Shown: in pieces, positions 49,497 through 59,791 of the stretch
Position numbering within the stretch: the stretch's first letter is position 1
How the letters are laid out: every line of letters begins with the position of its first letter
Assembly (NCBI GenBank): GCA_030649945.1
Contig: JAUSFE010000032.1
Location: 1-64,000, forward strand
Direction: 5' to 3'
Origin: Dehalococcoidia bacterium
GTDB taxonomy: Bacteria; Chloroflexota; Dehalococcoidia; SM23-28-2; RBG-16-64-32
Length of the DNA stretch: 64,000 bases
Position numbers and translations under genes: made by a program
The notes under the pieces: generated by a model
Databases searched by the model: none
What the model was told of the DNA's origin: nothing
The model's input: the letters and a program-made list of their open reading frames with translations, nothing else

Positions 49497-49934
49497 ATGA
49501 AGTTCCTCTCCCGGATCTTCGAGATCCGCACCGACAAGGGGCCTCAATTCGTCGATATCACCGACAGGGTGGTCGAGGCTGTCCGCCAGTCCGGTCTCGA
49601 GAACGGGTTCGCCGTTATCTTCTCCAAGCACACCACGGCAGCCATCCGCATCAACGAGGCGGAGCCCCACCTGATCGCCGATATGGAGCAGATGCTGGAG
49701 AAGATCGTCCCCTCCTGCCACGAGTACGCCCACAACCGCTACGCCCACGCCGTTTCCAGCAACGGCGAGCGCCCCAACGGTCACGCCCACTGCCAGCAGC
49801 TCTTGCTGGGCGCCAGCGAGGCTGTGCCCATCGTCGCCGGGCAGCTGATGTTCGGCCGCTGGCAGCGCATCTTCCTGGTGGAGCTGGACCACGGCCGCGA
49901 CCGCGAAGTAGTGGTCCACCTGGTAGGAGAGTAG
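49497..49934 (+). CDS. YjbQ/UPF0047-family protein
   Basis: 145 residues from ATG 49497 with ribosome site AAGGAGG. Family blocks: GFAVIFSKHTTAAIRINEAEPHLIADMEQML, HCQQLLLGASEAVPIVAGQLMFGRWQRIFLVELDH with conserved His residues likely binding metal. Members show weak thiamin phosphate synthase activity; the true role is unknown. The polyprenyl synthase gene starts three bases after its stop. Confidence 0.88.
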   Translation: MKFLSRIFEIRTDKGPQFVDITDRVVEAVRQSGLENGFAVIFSKHTTAAIRINEAEPHLIADMEQMLEKIVPSCHEYAHNRYAHAVSSNGERPNGHAHCQQLLLGASEAVPIVAGQLMFGRWQRIFLVELDHGRDREVVVHLVGE

Positions 49935-49937
49935 CCC

Positions 49938-50960
49938 TTGCCGGCGCCGGCCGTCCTCTCCCGCTACAGCGGGGAGTTGGACGGTTATCTGCGCTCGCTG
50001 GTGGCCGGTGGCCATCCCCCCGCCCTCTACCGCATGCTGCGCTACCACCTGGGCTGGGAGGACGCCGAGGGCGGGCCGACGGACCAGGGCGGCAAGGTGC
50101 TGCGGCCGGCGCTCTGCCTCCTGGCCTGCGAGGCGGCGGGAGGCGACTGGCGCAAGGCGCTGCCCGCAGCGGCGGGCCTGGAGCTGGTCCACAACTTCTC
50201 GCTCATCCACGACGACGTCCAGGACCGCGACCCCGAGCGCCGGCACCGGCCCACCGTCTGGCGCCTGTGGGGAGACGCTCAGGCGATCAACGCCGGCGAT
50301 GCGCTGCTGGCGCTCGCGCGCCTGGCCGTCTTGCGCATGGTGGGGGAAGTGGCGCCGCAGGCGGTCCTGCAGGCCGTGCAGGTGCTGGACCAGCGCACGC
50401 TGGAGATGGTGGAGGGCCAGGTGATGGATATCGAGTTCGAGCAGCGGCTGGACGTCAGCGTGCAGGCGTATCTGCAGATGATAGAGAAGAAGACCGGCGC
50501 GCTTTTTGACGCCTCCCTCAGCCTGGGCGCGCTGGCGGCCGGGGCCGACGCCCGCCTGGTGGAGGCGATGGGGTCTTGCGGGCGCCTCCTGGGCCTCGCC
50601 TTCCAGGTCAGGGACGACATGCTGGGCGTCTGGGGCGCTGAGGGCCGCACCGGCAAGCGCGCGGCCGCCGACATCCGCCGGCGCAAGAAGTCGCTGCCGG
50701 CCGTCTACGCGCTGGCGAGCGCTGAGGGCGATGCGCTGGACGAGTTGCGGAGGATTTACCGCCGGCCGGAGCCGGACGACGAGGACGTGGCGCGGGTGCT
50801 GCGCCTGCTGGACGGCCTGGGCGCGCGCGAGTACTGCGCCGGCGTGGCGGCGGAGAAGATGCAGGCGGCCCTCGCGATTCTGGAAGGGCTCGCGCTGCGG
50901 CCCGAACCCGCGCTGGAGCTGCGGCAGACGGCGGAGTTCCTGCTGGAGCGGGAATTCTAG
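49938..50960 (+). CDS. Polyprenyl diphosphate synthase (trans-isoprenyl)
   Basis: 340 residues from TTG 49938. First Asp-rich motif HDDVQDRDPERRHRPTVW (Asp92, 93, 96), second motif FQVRDDMLGVW, and GGKVLRPALCLLACEA at the IPP site. Second motif DDMLG rather than DDxxD is common in this family. Makes GGPP or longer chains for quinones or lipids; chain length is not predictable with confidence. Operon with yjbQ. Confidence 0.88.
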   Translation: MPAPAVLSRYSGELDGYLRSLVAGGHPPALYRMLRYHLGWEDAEGGPTDQGGKVLRPALCLLACEAAGGDWRKALPAAAGLELVHNFSLIHDDVQDRDPERRHRPTVWRLWGDAQAINAGDALLALARLAVLRMVGEVAPQAVLQAVQVLDQRTLEMVEGQVMDIEFEQRLDVSVQAYLQMIEKKTGALFDASLSLGALAAGADARLVEAMGSCGRLLGLAFQVRDDMLGVWGAEGRTGKRAAADIRRRKKSLPAVYALASAEGDALDELRRIYRRPEPDDEDVARVLRLLDGLGAREYCAGVAAEKMQAALAILEGLALRPEPALELRQTAEFLLEREF

Positions 50961-50994
50961 CGGCGGCGCGACGGACGGCGGAGCGTGACGCTCC

Positions 50995-51294
50995 TCAGTC
51001 CAGCCCCAGGTCCGCCCGGGCTTCGTCGCTCATGTGCTCGGGGGTCCAGGGCGGGTCGAAGGTGAACTCCACGTCCACGTTCTTGACGCCCGGCATGAGG
51101 CCGATCGTCTCTTCGATCTGCTCTGTGATCATCGGGCCGATGGGACAGGCGGGCGTGGTCAGCGTCATCAAGATGTGCACGTCGCCGTCCTTGGTACCAA
51201 TTTCGTAGACCAGGCCGAGGTCGTAGATGTTGTAGTGGAGCTCCGGGTCGTATACCTCTCGCAGGGCCTCAATCACTATCTCTTCTGTAACCAT
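50995..51294 (-). CDS. MIP18/DUF59 iron-sulfur assembly protein (SufT/PaaD-like)
   Basis: 99 residues. IEALREVYDPELHYNIYDLGLVYEI and TLTTPACPIGPMITEQIEE with the conserved reactive Cys. Involved in Fe-S protein maturation. Monocistronic. Confidence 0.88.
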   Translation of the reverse strand: MVTEEIVIEALREVYDPELHYNIYDLGLVYEIGTKDGDVHILMTLTTPACPIGPMITEQIEETIGLMPGVKNVDVEFTFDPPWTPEHMSDEARADLGLD

Positions 51295-51383
51295 CGCTGC
51301 GCTCCTCTGTCTGTGCTGCTGAATTCATTGTAGAGCAATCGCGGGCGCGCCGCCCGGCGCCGGCCGCGGCGCTCCTTTCCTGC

Positions 51384-51389
51384 TAAACT
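51384..51389 (+). promoter_or_regulatory. Probable -10 box of the acyl-CoA dehydrogenase gene
   Basis: CCTGCTAAACT, 32 bp before the ATG; GGGAGCGAGAAG before the start is a fair ribosome site. Confidence 0.4.
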
Positions 51390-51421
51390 ACGCTGGGATT
51401 CAGAGAGCCGGGAGCGAGAAG

Positions 51422-52570
51422 ATGCAGCTAACCGAAGCCCAACGCATGATCTACGCGACGGCCAAGCGCTTCGCCGACCGCGAGATCAGGCCCTACGTCC
51501 GCGAGCGCCGGGACGACGAGAGCTTCCCGCTGGACGTGATGCGCAAGATGGCGGAGAGCGGCCTCCTGGGCGGGACTTTCCCGGAGGAGTACGGTGGCGG
51601 CGGCATCGATAACGTCTCCTACGTGCTGGCCTGCGAGGCGATCGGCGGGGTGAGCCCCTCGGTATTCACCGCCGCGCTCACCGTGCAGCTCTCGCTGGTG
51701 GGCACCGCGATCTACGCCTTCGGCACGGAGGAGCAGCGACGCCGCTACCTGCCGGAGCTGTTCGCGGCGCGTCTGGTGGGCGCCTTCGCCCTCTCGGAGC
51801 CGAACGTGGGCTCGGACCCGGCGGCGATGGAGCTGACCGCGCAGCACAACGAGGGCGGCTGGGTGCTGAACGGCGCCAAGTTCTGGATATCCAACGGTTC
51901 CGTGGCAGATGTCATCGTGGTCTTCGCTCAGGCAGACCCCGGCAAGCGGCACAAGGGCATCGCCGCGTTCATCGTGGACGGGGACGCGCCCGGGCTGGAG
52001 CGGCGCGTGATCACGGAGAAGCTGGGCCTGCACGCCTCCAATACGGCGGCGCTCTTCTTCGACGGCGTGCACGTCGCGCACGACCGGCTGCTGGGGAAGC
52101 CCGGCGATGGCTTCAAGATCGCGCAGACGTCGCTGGAGAGCGGCCGGACGTCCACGGCGGCGTGCGCGGTGGGGATCAGCCAGGCCTGCCTGGACGCCTG
52201 CATCGCCTACGCCGGGCAGCGCCGGCAGTGGGGCAAGCCCATCGGCGGGCACCAATTGATCCAGGAGATCGTGGCGGACATGGCGACTGACTGCGAAGCG
52301 GCGCGGCTGCTGACGGTGGAGGCGGCGCGGACGCGGGACGCGGGCGAGCCGGCGACGAAGGCTGTGGTGATGGCGAAGCAGTTCGCGACGGAGGCGGCGG
52401 TGCGGGCGGCGCGCAACGCCATCGCGCTGCACGGCGGCGTCGGCTACCTGGGTGAGTACCCGATAGAGGCGCTGCTGCGCGACGCGATAGGCCTCAGCCT
52501 CTACGAGGGGACGACACAGATCCAGAAGCTGATCCTGGGCCGGGAGCTGCTGGGCGTTTCGGCGTTCTGA
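51422..52570 (+). CDS. Acyl-CoA dehydrogenase
   Basis: 382 residues. FAD/substrate blocks FALSEPNVGSDPAAMELTA, FWISNGSVADVIVVFA, and RQWGKPIGGHQLIQEIVADMA; catalytic Glu in LYEGTTQIQKLILGREL, the position used by short/medium-chain and butyryl-CoA enzymes. Begins a beta-oxidation-like step; ETF is not in the window. Together with the mutase, thiolase and AcdAB it supports short or branched acyl-CoA use. Confidence 0.9.
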   Translation: MQLTEAQRMIYATAKRFADREIRPYVRERRDDESFPLDVMRKMAESGLLGGTFPEEYGGGGIDNVSYVLACEAIGGVSPSVFTAALTVQLSLVGTAIYAFGTEEQRRRYLPELFAARLVGAFALSEPNVGSDPAAMELTAQHNEGGWVLNGAKFWISNGSVADVIVVFAQADPGKRHKGIAAFIVDGDAPGLERRVITEKLGLHASNTAALFFDGVHVAHDRLLGKPGDGFKIAQTSLESGRTSTAACAVGISQACLDACIAYAGQRRQWGKPIGGHQLIQEIVADMATDCEAARLLTVEAARTRDAGEPATKAVVMAKQFATEAAVRAARNAIALHGGVGYLGEYPIEALLRDAIGLSLYEGTTQIQKLILGRELLGVSAF

Positions 52571-52588
52571 GCGGCGCCGCGCGGTCCG

Positions 52589-55312
52589 TCAGCCTGCGAA
52601 CAAGCCGCGGCCGCCCGCCGCAGCGAGCGCCTGGGCGGACATCAGCGTCAGCTTACAGATATCATTCCCGGCGCAATTGGCCTCGAACCAGGAGCGCGTC
52701 GCTTCGTCCTTGGTGAAGAGCAGGATCTGGGTCTCCTCGGCCACCGACAGCAGCAGCTCCAGAAAGGTGGCCAGGCGCATGTCGTCGAGGTCCACAAGGG
52801 GGTCGTCCAGGATCAGGGGTGCGGGCTCCGACAGGGAGCTCATGTGCTGGGCCAGGCCCACGCGCAGCAGCAGGTAAGCGGCGGCGCGCGTCCCCTGGCT
52901 CAGCTTCTCGACATCCTCCAGGCGGCCGGTCTCCGGCACCTCAGTGGTGACGCGGAACGTCGCCGGGTCCAGGAACGCCTTCACGTAACGGCCGTCGGTC
53001 ACGCGGGCCAGACCATCGCCGAGCAGCCGGCCGACCCGCGGCGCGAAGTCCCGGTGCGCCTCGTTCATCGCCTTCTCGATCGTCTCGATCGCGACTGTCA
53101 ACGCCTTCCCGAACCGATCGAGCGATTCCACATCCCGGTAATAGCCCTCGATCTCCTCTTCCACTTCAGCGCGCGGCCGCAGCCCCTTCAGCGCGGAGTC
53201 GATCGCCGTCTCCAGTTGAGCGATGCGGATCTCCAGGTCCTGCAGGTCGTCCCTCTGCCGGCTCAGCAGGTCCCGCAGCGCCTGCGACCTCTCGTCCGTC
53301 TGCGCTCCCTCCAGATGGGGCGCCTCGGCGATGATCGTCGCGATGTCGCGTTCCCGCTTCTCGAATTGCTCCTCCCACTCGGCTACGGAACGGCCGCTCA
53401 GCAATGCGGCGCGCTTCTCCTCAACCTCGGCTAGGCCCCGCTTCGCCTCGTCATACGCGCTGCGCTGCCGGCACCCCTCCTCGAACGCCTGCACCATCTC
53501 CTCCAGCGTTCCGCGCACGCCAACCACCGCCTCCAGCTCCTGGCGCAGCAGCGACTCCAGCGCCTCCGCGCGCTCCTGGTCACGCTCGAACTCGCCGATC
53601 GCCGCCGCCACCGTTCGCCGCTCGCTTTCGAGCGCCGCCAGTTGCCCTTCGATGCCCTTGAAATCGCCCGCCAGCGCCGCCCGCTCACAGAACGCCGCGT
53701 AGGCCGCCTCCAGATCGCCGGCGTCGTCCACCAGGCCAGCCAGCGCCTCCCGCAGGCGAGAGGCGGCCGCTCCCAGCGCCTCTGCGCTCCGCCCGGCTGC
53801 CTGCTGCTCTTCCCGGTACTGGCGCACAATCGGCGCGATCTCCAGGTAGCGGCTGTGCTTCTGCAGAACCTCAGCGGCGTCACCAGAGAAGGCCACCGCC
53901 GCTCCGGGATGCGCGGCCGGCACTTGCGTGCGGCGCAGTAACCGCGCCACGATCCACAACGCCAGCCGCGGCAGCGCCAGCAGCAGCCAGACGAGCGCCT
54001 TGAGCAACGTGGCGCCGGGACCACCGCCCGGCCGCGCCGCCGCCGGCGCCTGCAGTTCCGATAGCAGCCGCTGGCGGTCCGCCTGCGTCAGCCGCCCCAC
54101 TTCGCCCTCCAGCGCCTCGTGCTCCGGCAACAGGTGCTCGGCGCCCTCCGTGGACGCTGCCAGCCGGGCCTGCGCCTGCTCGTGCAACGTGCCGGCGCTC
54201 CGCCAGGCGTTCATCAGCCGCTCGATCTCCGGCTTGCGCTCAACGGGGTAGCCCTCCAGTCGCGAAAGCTCCGCCCGGCGCTGCGAAAGCGTTTCCTTCT
54301 GCCCGCCGAGCTCTGCCAATCGCCCGCGCTGGGCTTCGACCTCGCCTGACCGCTCGCTCACCCGCGTCCGTAATTCGTTGATCTGGGATTGCCTCTGCAG
54401 CACGCGGTCCCGCTCTTCCGCGGGGAACGTCGCGAACGCCTGCGCTGCGCTCAAGCGCGCCTGCAGCTCCTGCTCTCGCTCCGCCAGCCCCCGCAGGGCG
54501 TCCAGCCGCTTCCGCAGCTCGACCGCCTCCACGGCCGCCACCAGGTACCGCGTCCGCGTGACCTCCTCGCGCAGCTTCCGGCTATCCTCCTTCGCTCCGT
54601 CCAGCTCCTCGGCCTCACGCGCTACCTCCGCCCGCGCCTCCTCGATAGCATCCAGCTCCCGCTGCGCGTCCTTCAGCTTATTCCGCGCCACCGGCAGCGG
54701 CGTCGTTCGCGCGGTGGGGCCGCCCACCTGCTCCTTGAGGACCTTGTTCAGCCGGTCGATCGCCGACTGGGCCGACACGTCGCGCCGCCCCGTATCTGCC
54801 AGGCTCACGATCGTGTCGCCGATCTCCTGGGGCGAGGCGCGGCCTTCGCCGGCAATCTCGAACAGCTCCGCATGCGAGACAAAGGCGCATGCTTCGAACA
54901 CCGCCTTTGTCATGCCGAGCTGCCTCGTCATGAACGGGACGTTCCCGTGGCGGCCCAGGCCGAACTCCTGCGTCATGTCCCGCCCCACGACGATGTCCCA
55001 CAGCGTCGTCGGCACGTCCGGCGTCATGAAGTTGCGGTCCACCCGAAACTCGCGGCCGTCCTGGAGGGTGTACTCCAGCTTCGCTGCGTAGCGCGTATCG
55101 CTCCACGGCGTGTCCCGCTGGCGCAGCGCGCTCTCCGGCGGCCGCGCCCTATCCCCGGCATAGAAGCCGTACAGCAGCGCCAGGATGGCCCTCCGCAGCG
55201 TGGACTTCCCCGCCTCGTTCGGACCGAAGAACACGTGCAGGCCCGGCGCCACGTCAACCGAGAAGTCGCTCAGGCACCCGAACGCCTCGATGTCGATTCG
55301 CCGTATCTTCAT
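52589..55312 (-). CDS. YhaN-like SMC-type ATPase
   Basis: 907 residues. Walker A FGPNEAGKSTL (29-39) in the RecF/SMC N-terminal form, two long coiled coils rich in Glu/Arg/Leu, and C-terminal signature/Walker B (LSQGTRAAAYLLLRVGLAQ, LILDDPLVDLDD). In the middle is a hydrophobic hairpin (LLKALVWLLLALPRLALWIVARLL), as known for YhaN but not SbcC. It overlaps the start of the yhaO-like nuclease gene stop by four bases (ATGA). The pair likely acts on DNA at the membrane. Confidence 0.85.
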   Translation of the reverse strand: MKIRRIDIEAFGCLSDFSVDVAPGLHVFFGPNEAGKSTLRRAILALLYGFYAGDRARPPESALRQRDTPWSDTRYAAKLEYTLQDGREFRVDRNFMTPDVPTTLWDIVVGRDMTQEFGLGRHGNVPFMTRQLGMTKAVFEACAFVSHAELFEIAGEGRASPQEIGDTIVSLADTGRRDVSAQSAIDRLNKVLKEQVGGPTARTTPLPVARNKLKDAQRELDAIEEARAEVAREAEELDGAKEDSRKLREEVTRTRYLVAAVEAVELRKRLDALRGLAEREQELQARLSAAQAFATFPAEERDRVLQRQSQINELRTRVSERSGEVEAQRGRLAELGGQKETLSQRRAELSRLEGYPVERKPEIERLMNAWRSAGTLHEQAQARLAASTEGAEHLLPEHEALEGEVGRLTQADRQRLLSELQAPAAARPGGGPGATLLKALVWLLLALPRLALWIVARLLRRTQVPAAHPGAAVAFSGDAAEVLQKHSRYLEIAPIVRQYREEQQAAGRSAEALGAAASRLREALAGLVDDAGDLEAAYAAFCERAALAGDFKGIEGQLAALESERRTVAAAIGEFERDQERAEALESLLRQELEAVVGVRGTLEEMVQAFEEGCRQRSAYDEAKRGLAEVEEKRAALLSGRSVAEWEEQFEKRERDIATIIAEAPHLEGAQTDERSQALRDLLSRQRDDLQDLEIRIAQLETAIDSALKGLRPRAEVEEEIEGYYRDVESLDRFGKALTVAIETIEKAMNEAHRDFAPRVGRLLGDGLARVTDGRYVKAFLDPATFRVTTEVPETGRLEDVEKLSQGTRAAAYLLLRVGLAQHMSSLSEPAPLILDDPLVDLDDMRLATFLELLLSVAEETQILLFTKDEATRSWFEANCAGNDICKLTLMSAQALAAAGGRGLFAG

Positions 55313-56433
55313 CGCCGGCGGATCCCCTGCCCCGCGAAGGCCTGCAGCCCGTACTGCAAGGCGTGTTTCAGCACGTCGTCCCCGGCGCCGGCGGCCGGCC
55401 CCCTCTCGGCTTCGATTAGCCGGACGAAGGCTCCTCTCGTGGTCGGTTCCTCACGGATCTGGTCGAGGTCGAAGGGGAGCTGCGTGCGGTTGACGAGGTC
55501 CAGGTAGCGGAAGCACTGAGCGGTGCCGGCGTACAGCGCGGGCAGGTCCAGGTCCAGCTCCGGCTCGGCCTGCCCGGCGAGCAGCACGCGGGTGATGGCG
55601 CCGGACGCCAGGTCGTCGCCGGCCAGCGCGGCGATGGCCTCGCGGACGCTGTCGGAGCTGGCCAGTCCGGTCACATCCACGGTCTTCGTCTGATACGCCA
55701 CCTCGTTGATCTGGATGGGCTCGACATCGACACGGCCGGGGGAGGCGTTGACCAGGAAGACGTAGTGCGGGCCCTCCTCGCCGAAGCTGAGGGGCTCCGG
55801 GCTGCCCGGGTAGCCGTAGCGGGGCGCGCCGTCCGGCCGCAGACGCATCTCGTGGTAGTGGCCCAGCAGCACGAACTCCGCTCCGCAGCGCTCGATGTCC
55901 GCCCGGTCGAACGGACAGTGCGCGTCCTTCCCCTCCGGCACGGACGACATGTCGGAGCCGTGGAGGAGGGCGATGTGGGTCCCCGGCCGCTCAATGCGGA
56001 GCTGGCCCAGCAGGTTGTCGCGAATGGCGAGCCCGCGGTGGCCGACGCCCCATACGGCGACATCGCCCACCTGCACGCTGTCCCAGCTCATGCTTTCGAA
56101 GATGTGGACGTTCTCCGGCCACTCCAAACGCCAGTAGAGGCCGTCCGGGACGTAAGGATCGTGGTTGCCGGGCGCGATCAGCACCGGCCGGGGCGCCAGC
56201 CGGGCAAACTGATCGCGGATGAAGATGGCCGTGTCCGGCGTCACGCGGTCGTGCTCGTACAGGTCACCGCCGACTGTCAGGGCGTCCACGTCGCGTGCGA
56301 TCGCCAGGTCCACGATGCGGCGGAGAGCGGTGCGCAGCTCATCGCGGCGCTTCGCCGCCTCGCTGGAGGCCATGCCGAGGCCGGCGAAGGAGCGGTCCAG
56401 GTGCAGATCAGAGAAGTGCAGGAGGCGGGTCAT
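55309..56433 (-). CDS. YhaO/SbcD-like DNA exonuclease (metallophosphoesterase)
   Basis: 374 residues. Phosphoesterase motifs FSDLHLDRSF, GGDLYEHD, APGNHDPY, LLHGSDMSS and LLGHYHEM give the complete two-metal site of Mre11/SbcD type. C-terminal capping region is beta-rich. Forms a complex with the YhaN-like ATPase downstream. Confidence 0.88.
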   Translation of the reverse strand: MTRLLHFSDLHLDRSFAGLGMASSEAAKRRDELRTALRRIVDLAIARDVDALTVGGDLYEHDRVTPDTAIFIRDQFARLAPRPVLIAPGNHDPYVPDGLYWRLEWPENVHIFESMSWDSVQVGDVAVWGVGHRGLAIRDNLLGQLRIERPGTHIALLHGSDMSSVPEGKDAHCPFDRADIERCGAEFVLLGHYHEMRLRPDGAPRYGYPGSPEPLSFGEEGPHYVFLVNASPGRVDVEPIQINEVAYQTKTVDVTGLASSDSVREAIAALAGDDLASGAITRVLLAGQAEPELDLDLPALYAGTAQCFRYLDLVNRTQLPFDLDQIREEPTTRGAFVRLIEAERGPAAGAGDDVLKHALQYGLQAFAGQGIRRR

Positions 56434-56738
56434 GGCGATAGTGTACGGTGGGCCGCAGGGCCAGAGTTAGGGGCGAATGACACGATAATTCGATAAAGGG
56501 AGTAGGCCTTTTCGGTTAAGCGGAACGTTTGTTTGCATGATAGTGAGGAGCGGCCGCGAAATCAAGGGGTCAGCACACGGCGATTTGTGGATAGCCCCTG
56601 CTGGTCGCCGGTGCGGCGCGCCCGTCACAATGGCCGATTATTGCCTTCAATCAAGGGAGGTGCGGGTAGGCGGCGGCCTGGTCCATCCGTCAGACCGGCG
56701 GAGAGAGCACAACACCGCGCCGCGCGTATTGAAGCGCT
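56434..56738. other. Intergenic region without recognised features
   Basis: About 305 bp between the divergent-free ends of yhaO (start side) and the thiolase stop. A promoter for yhaO should be here, but no clear box or gene is seen. Confidence 0.4.
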
Positions 56739-57932
56739 CTAGGCAAATCCTCTTCGGTACATCGTGACCACCACGGCGCCGCCGAGGCCGATGTTGTGCT
56801 GAAGAGCAATCTTGGCGCCTTCTACCTGGCGCTTCTCGGCCTGGCCACGCAGCTGCCACGTTAGCTCGGAGCACTGCGCGAGGCCGGTGGCGCCCAGCGG
56901 GTGACCCTTCGAGATAAGGCCGCCGGATGGGTTGACCACCCACCGGCCGCCGTAGGTCACGGCGCCGTCGTCCACCAGCGTGTGGGCTTTGCCCTCGGGG
57001 CAGAGTCCAAGCGCCTCGTAGGTAATCAGCTCGTTAGCAGAGAAACAGTCGTGCAACTCGATGACGTCTACATCCTCAGGGCCCAGGCCCGTCTGCTCGT
57101 AGACACGGTTGGCGGCCAGGTGTGTCATGTCGCTGCCGATGAGCTTGATCGAGCTCTTGCTGTCGAACGTGTCTTTTGTGTCCGTGACCATCGCCTGGCC
57201 CAGGATCTCGATCGCTTTGTCCTGGAGGTTGTGCTTCTTCACGAACGCCTCGCTGGCAAGCACCGCCGCTGCGGAGCCGTCGGACGTGGGGCAGCACTGT
57301 AGCTTCGTCAGTGGGTCGTGCACCATCGGCGCTGCCAGGATCTGCTCCAGGCTGTACTCCTCCTGGAACTGGGAGTAAGGGTTGTTGACCGAGTGGCGGT
57401 GGTTCTTGTACCCGATCTTCGCAAAGTGCAACGGCGTCGAGCCGTACCTCTCCATGTGCTCGCGACCGGCGTTGCCGAAGATCTGAGGCGCAACCGGGGA
57501 GCTTTCGAAGCCGCGCAGCTGGACCATCGCGTTCACGTGCCGGTCCATGGGGTTGATCCGGTCCATGAACTTGGCTCCCAGCGAACCCTTCTCCATCTTC
57601 TCGAAGCCCAACGCCAGTACGCAGTCGGCGAGGCCGCCCTCCACGAGTTGTTTGCCCATGAAGAGCGCCGTGGAGCCGGTGGAGCAATTGTTGTTGACGT
57701 TGTAGACGGGGATTCCCGTGAGCCCCAGCTGGTACACCGCGCGCTGACCGGAGGTCGAATCGCCGTAGACGTATCCAACCACCGCCTGCTCGATCTCGCT
57801 GTACGGGATGCCCGCGTCATCCAGCGCCTTTGTGCCGGCCTCCTTCGCCATGTCCGGATAGTCCCAGGCCCTGGAACCCGGCTTTTCGAACTTCGTCATC
57901 CCGACGCCGACAACGTACACTTTGCGGCTCAT
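56739..57932 (-). CDS. Thiolase / lipid-transfer protein (SCP-x type)
   Basis: 397 residues. Nucleophile Cys in [44 protein letters not shown] and the His motif [17 protein letters not shown]. In this non-condensing branch the usual C-terminal CxG is altered, so degradative or unknown activity is likely. Substrate unknown. Monocistronic. Confidence 0.85.
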   Translation of the reverse strand: MSRKVYVVGVGMTKFEKPGSRAWDYPDMAKEAGTKALDDAGIPYSEIEQAVVGYVYGDSTSGQRAVYQLGLTGIPVYNVNNNCSTGSTALFMGKQLVEGGLADCVLALGFEKMEKGSLGAKFMDRINPMDRHVNAMVQLRGFESSPVAPQIFGNAGREHMERYGSTPLHFAKIGYKNHRHSVNNPYSQFQEEYSLEQILAAPMVHDPLTKLQCCPTSDGSAAAVLASEAFVKKHNLQDKAIEILGQAMVTDTKDTFDSKSSIKLIGSDMTHLAANRVYEQTGLGPEDVDVIELHDCFSANELITYEALGLCPEGKAHTLVDDGAVTYGGRWVVNPSGGLISKGHPLGATGLAQCSELTWQLRGQAEKRQVEGAKIALQHNIGLGGAVVVTMYRRGFA

Positions 57933-58112
57933 CCTGCTCCTTTCAATGAGAGAGCCCCCGCCCTCGCTGGGCTCCGGTCCTACGGCCCGACTATAGCAGA
58001 TTGGGGCGGCCTAGTTGAAACTGTGGGATCACGTGTGAGCCGGCAGAGACGTCCTTTGGCAAGCTCCGTGACGGCTGAGGAGCCGCGACCTTGTCAGGCT
58101 CGCCCTTGCCAG
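57933..58112. other. Intergenic stretch before a duplicated coding remnant
   Basis: No gene recognised. Confidence 0.35.
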
Positions 58113-58167
58113 GGTCAAGATCGACCGGGAGACGGGAGCGGTTGGCGGCGCAAAACCAAAGCCCGCC
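58113..58167 (+). pseudogene. Degenerate copy of the small ORF at 59792-59971
   Basis: Reads RVKIDRETGAVGGAKPKPA, matching KVEIDRETGAVGGVMTKPA in the other copy with mostly third-base differences. No good start; ends soon after. The two copies, in direct orientation, flank the TadG-like gene. Confidence 0.5.
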
Positions 58168-58318
58168 AGATGGACTGGCTGGATGTTGAGCGGTTGAGAG
58201 TCGATCGCGGACTGATATTCTCGACTGGTTGTTAGTCGCCTTCGGCAGCCCCGCATCCGTTGACGCGTCTAATGGCCGCCTGGCGACGGCTGCGCGTTGA
58301 CTAGTGAGCGCGGCCGGG

Positions 58319-59698
58319 CTATTTCACGAGAACGATGCTTAATGGCAGATTTTCGTCCGGGTCTCCGACGACTCCCTCCGGCGGTGCAAGGCTCTTGAGG
58401 AAGATCCCGAGAATGTCGTCATGTGCCCTGGGTTGATTGCACTGGTTGAGATAGCTGTGAAAGCTGGACAGGTCTTGTTCTATCGCTAGCTTTGTCTGCG
58501 TTGCGATCCCATCGTCGTAACAGCCGATGACGTAGAACGCCGCAAAGCCGGTAATCGTTGCCGTCTGGGACCCCTGTTCGATCTGGTCGATGATGACGAG
58601 GTCAATCGCGCGCGGTGTGTACGTGTGGACATGCCCGTTTGGGTCCGCCGGGATTCCGCCCTGGCCGGATGTGACGGCGCAACTGTTAACCGAAAAGACG
58701 TTGTCGGGCGAGGGCGTCACTGGCTCGCCCGGCTCCGCGCCGATCAAGGAAAGGACATCGCTAAAGTCATCGAAGCCGTCCCCCGCACCGTACAACTCGT
58801 CACAAAGCCCCTCCTCCATCAAACGGGCATTGAGGCCGTCCAACAGCCCGAGAATATTGCCGGTTCCGGTGTTGACCTCCTGGTCCAGAGAGCAAAGCGC
58901 GTTCGTACCGTAGTGAAAGTCGTGCTCCAGAGTGTTCGCGCTCGTCTGCTCGCAACTGGCACTGCCGATGGTCAGCTGGCCCCGCTGCCCCGAGACACCG
59001 CCCTGAGCGCCGGTTTTCAGAATGCAAACCGCTCCGTAGACCGGCCGCGTGCGTGCGGAATTGTTCGGGTCAACTTCCATGCAGCCTGAGAGCGGGCAGC
59101 CGTCGTTCACCGTGCCGTCGCCGTCATCGTCCGTGTCGTTAAGGCACTGATCGTCAGTTTCTGGCGAGCCAACTGGCGGAACGATATTACTTTGTACTCC
59201 AAACGGACTTAGCTGGGACATTCCCCGAATTGAACCTATGCACGCCCGCGCTATTGCCCCAACATCCGCATCTCCCAACCCAAAAATTCGCCCGAACAGC
59301 GCCGCCCCCGGCCGGCGTATCCTGGCTTCGACCCATGGCATCGAGGTATCCGTCCCATCTTCGCGGCAATTACCAGTCCCGACGTCTATGCAACTATTGC
59401 CGTCGGAACACGATGATCTCGGTGAGTCGTCTATCGCTGCGGCGTCGGTACGGTTCGCGACCGCCACATCCACAGCCGCATTGAATGCAGCCATTGTGTC
59501 GCCGCTATCGTCCAGTAGTTCCTGAACGCCCCCCAGCGCTGAGAAGTCAGCGGCCGTCTGGGCGCCTCTGCGCTCACTTACCCAGAGACCGAGGTCAACA
59601 GCTATGAACCCGACGATCAATACGACCGTCATCACGAGGAGCGTCAAGACCAGTATTTGGCCGTCTTCTGAGCGTTGGCCTCTGTTCACGGTATTCAC
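58319..59698 (-). CDS. TadG/Flp-pilus-associated secreted protein
   Basis: About 459 residues from GTG 59698. N-terminal RGQRSEDGQILVLTLLVMTVVLIVGFIAVDLGLWVSERRGAQTAADFSALGG is the TadE/TadG signature: one membrane helix, then a segment with AADFSALGG. A calcium-binding-like NDTDDDGDGTVNDGCP and many Cys follow, and the C-terminal part is extracellular. No other tad genes adjoin. The base composition is lower in GC than neighbours. Confidence 0.7.
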   Translation of the reverse strand: MNTVNRGQRSEDGQILVLTLLVMTVVLIVGFIAVDLGLWVSERRGAQTAADFSALGGVQELLDDSGDTMAAFNAAVDVAVANRTDAAAIDDSPRSSCSDGNSCIDVGTGNCREDGTDTSMPWVEARIRRPGAALFGRIFGLGDADVGAIARACIGSIRGMSQLSPFGVQSNIVPPVGSPETDDQCLNDTDDDGDGTVNDGCPLSGCMEVDPNNSARTRPVYGAVCILKTGAQGGVSGQRGQLTIGSASCEQTSANTLEHDFHYGTNALCSLDQEVNTGTGNILGLLDGLNARLMEEGLCDELYGAGDGFDDFSDVLSLIGAEPGEPVTPSPDNVFSVNSCAVTSGQGGIPADPNGHVHTYTPRAIDLVIIDQIEQGSQTATITGFAAFYVIGCYDDGIATQTKLAIEQDLSSFHSYLNQCNQPRAHDDILGIFLKSLAPPEGVVGDPDENLPLSIVLVK

Positions 59699-59791
59699 GC
59701 CTTGATTACCCCAGATTCTCGAGAGTCCACGGGGACGTAACCATAGCGCCAAATCGTCGACCCGTCAACCGCGTGAGAACTCTGGCCAAGG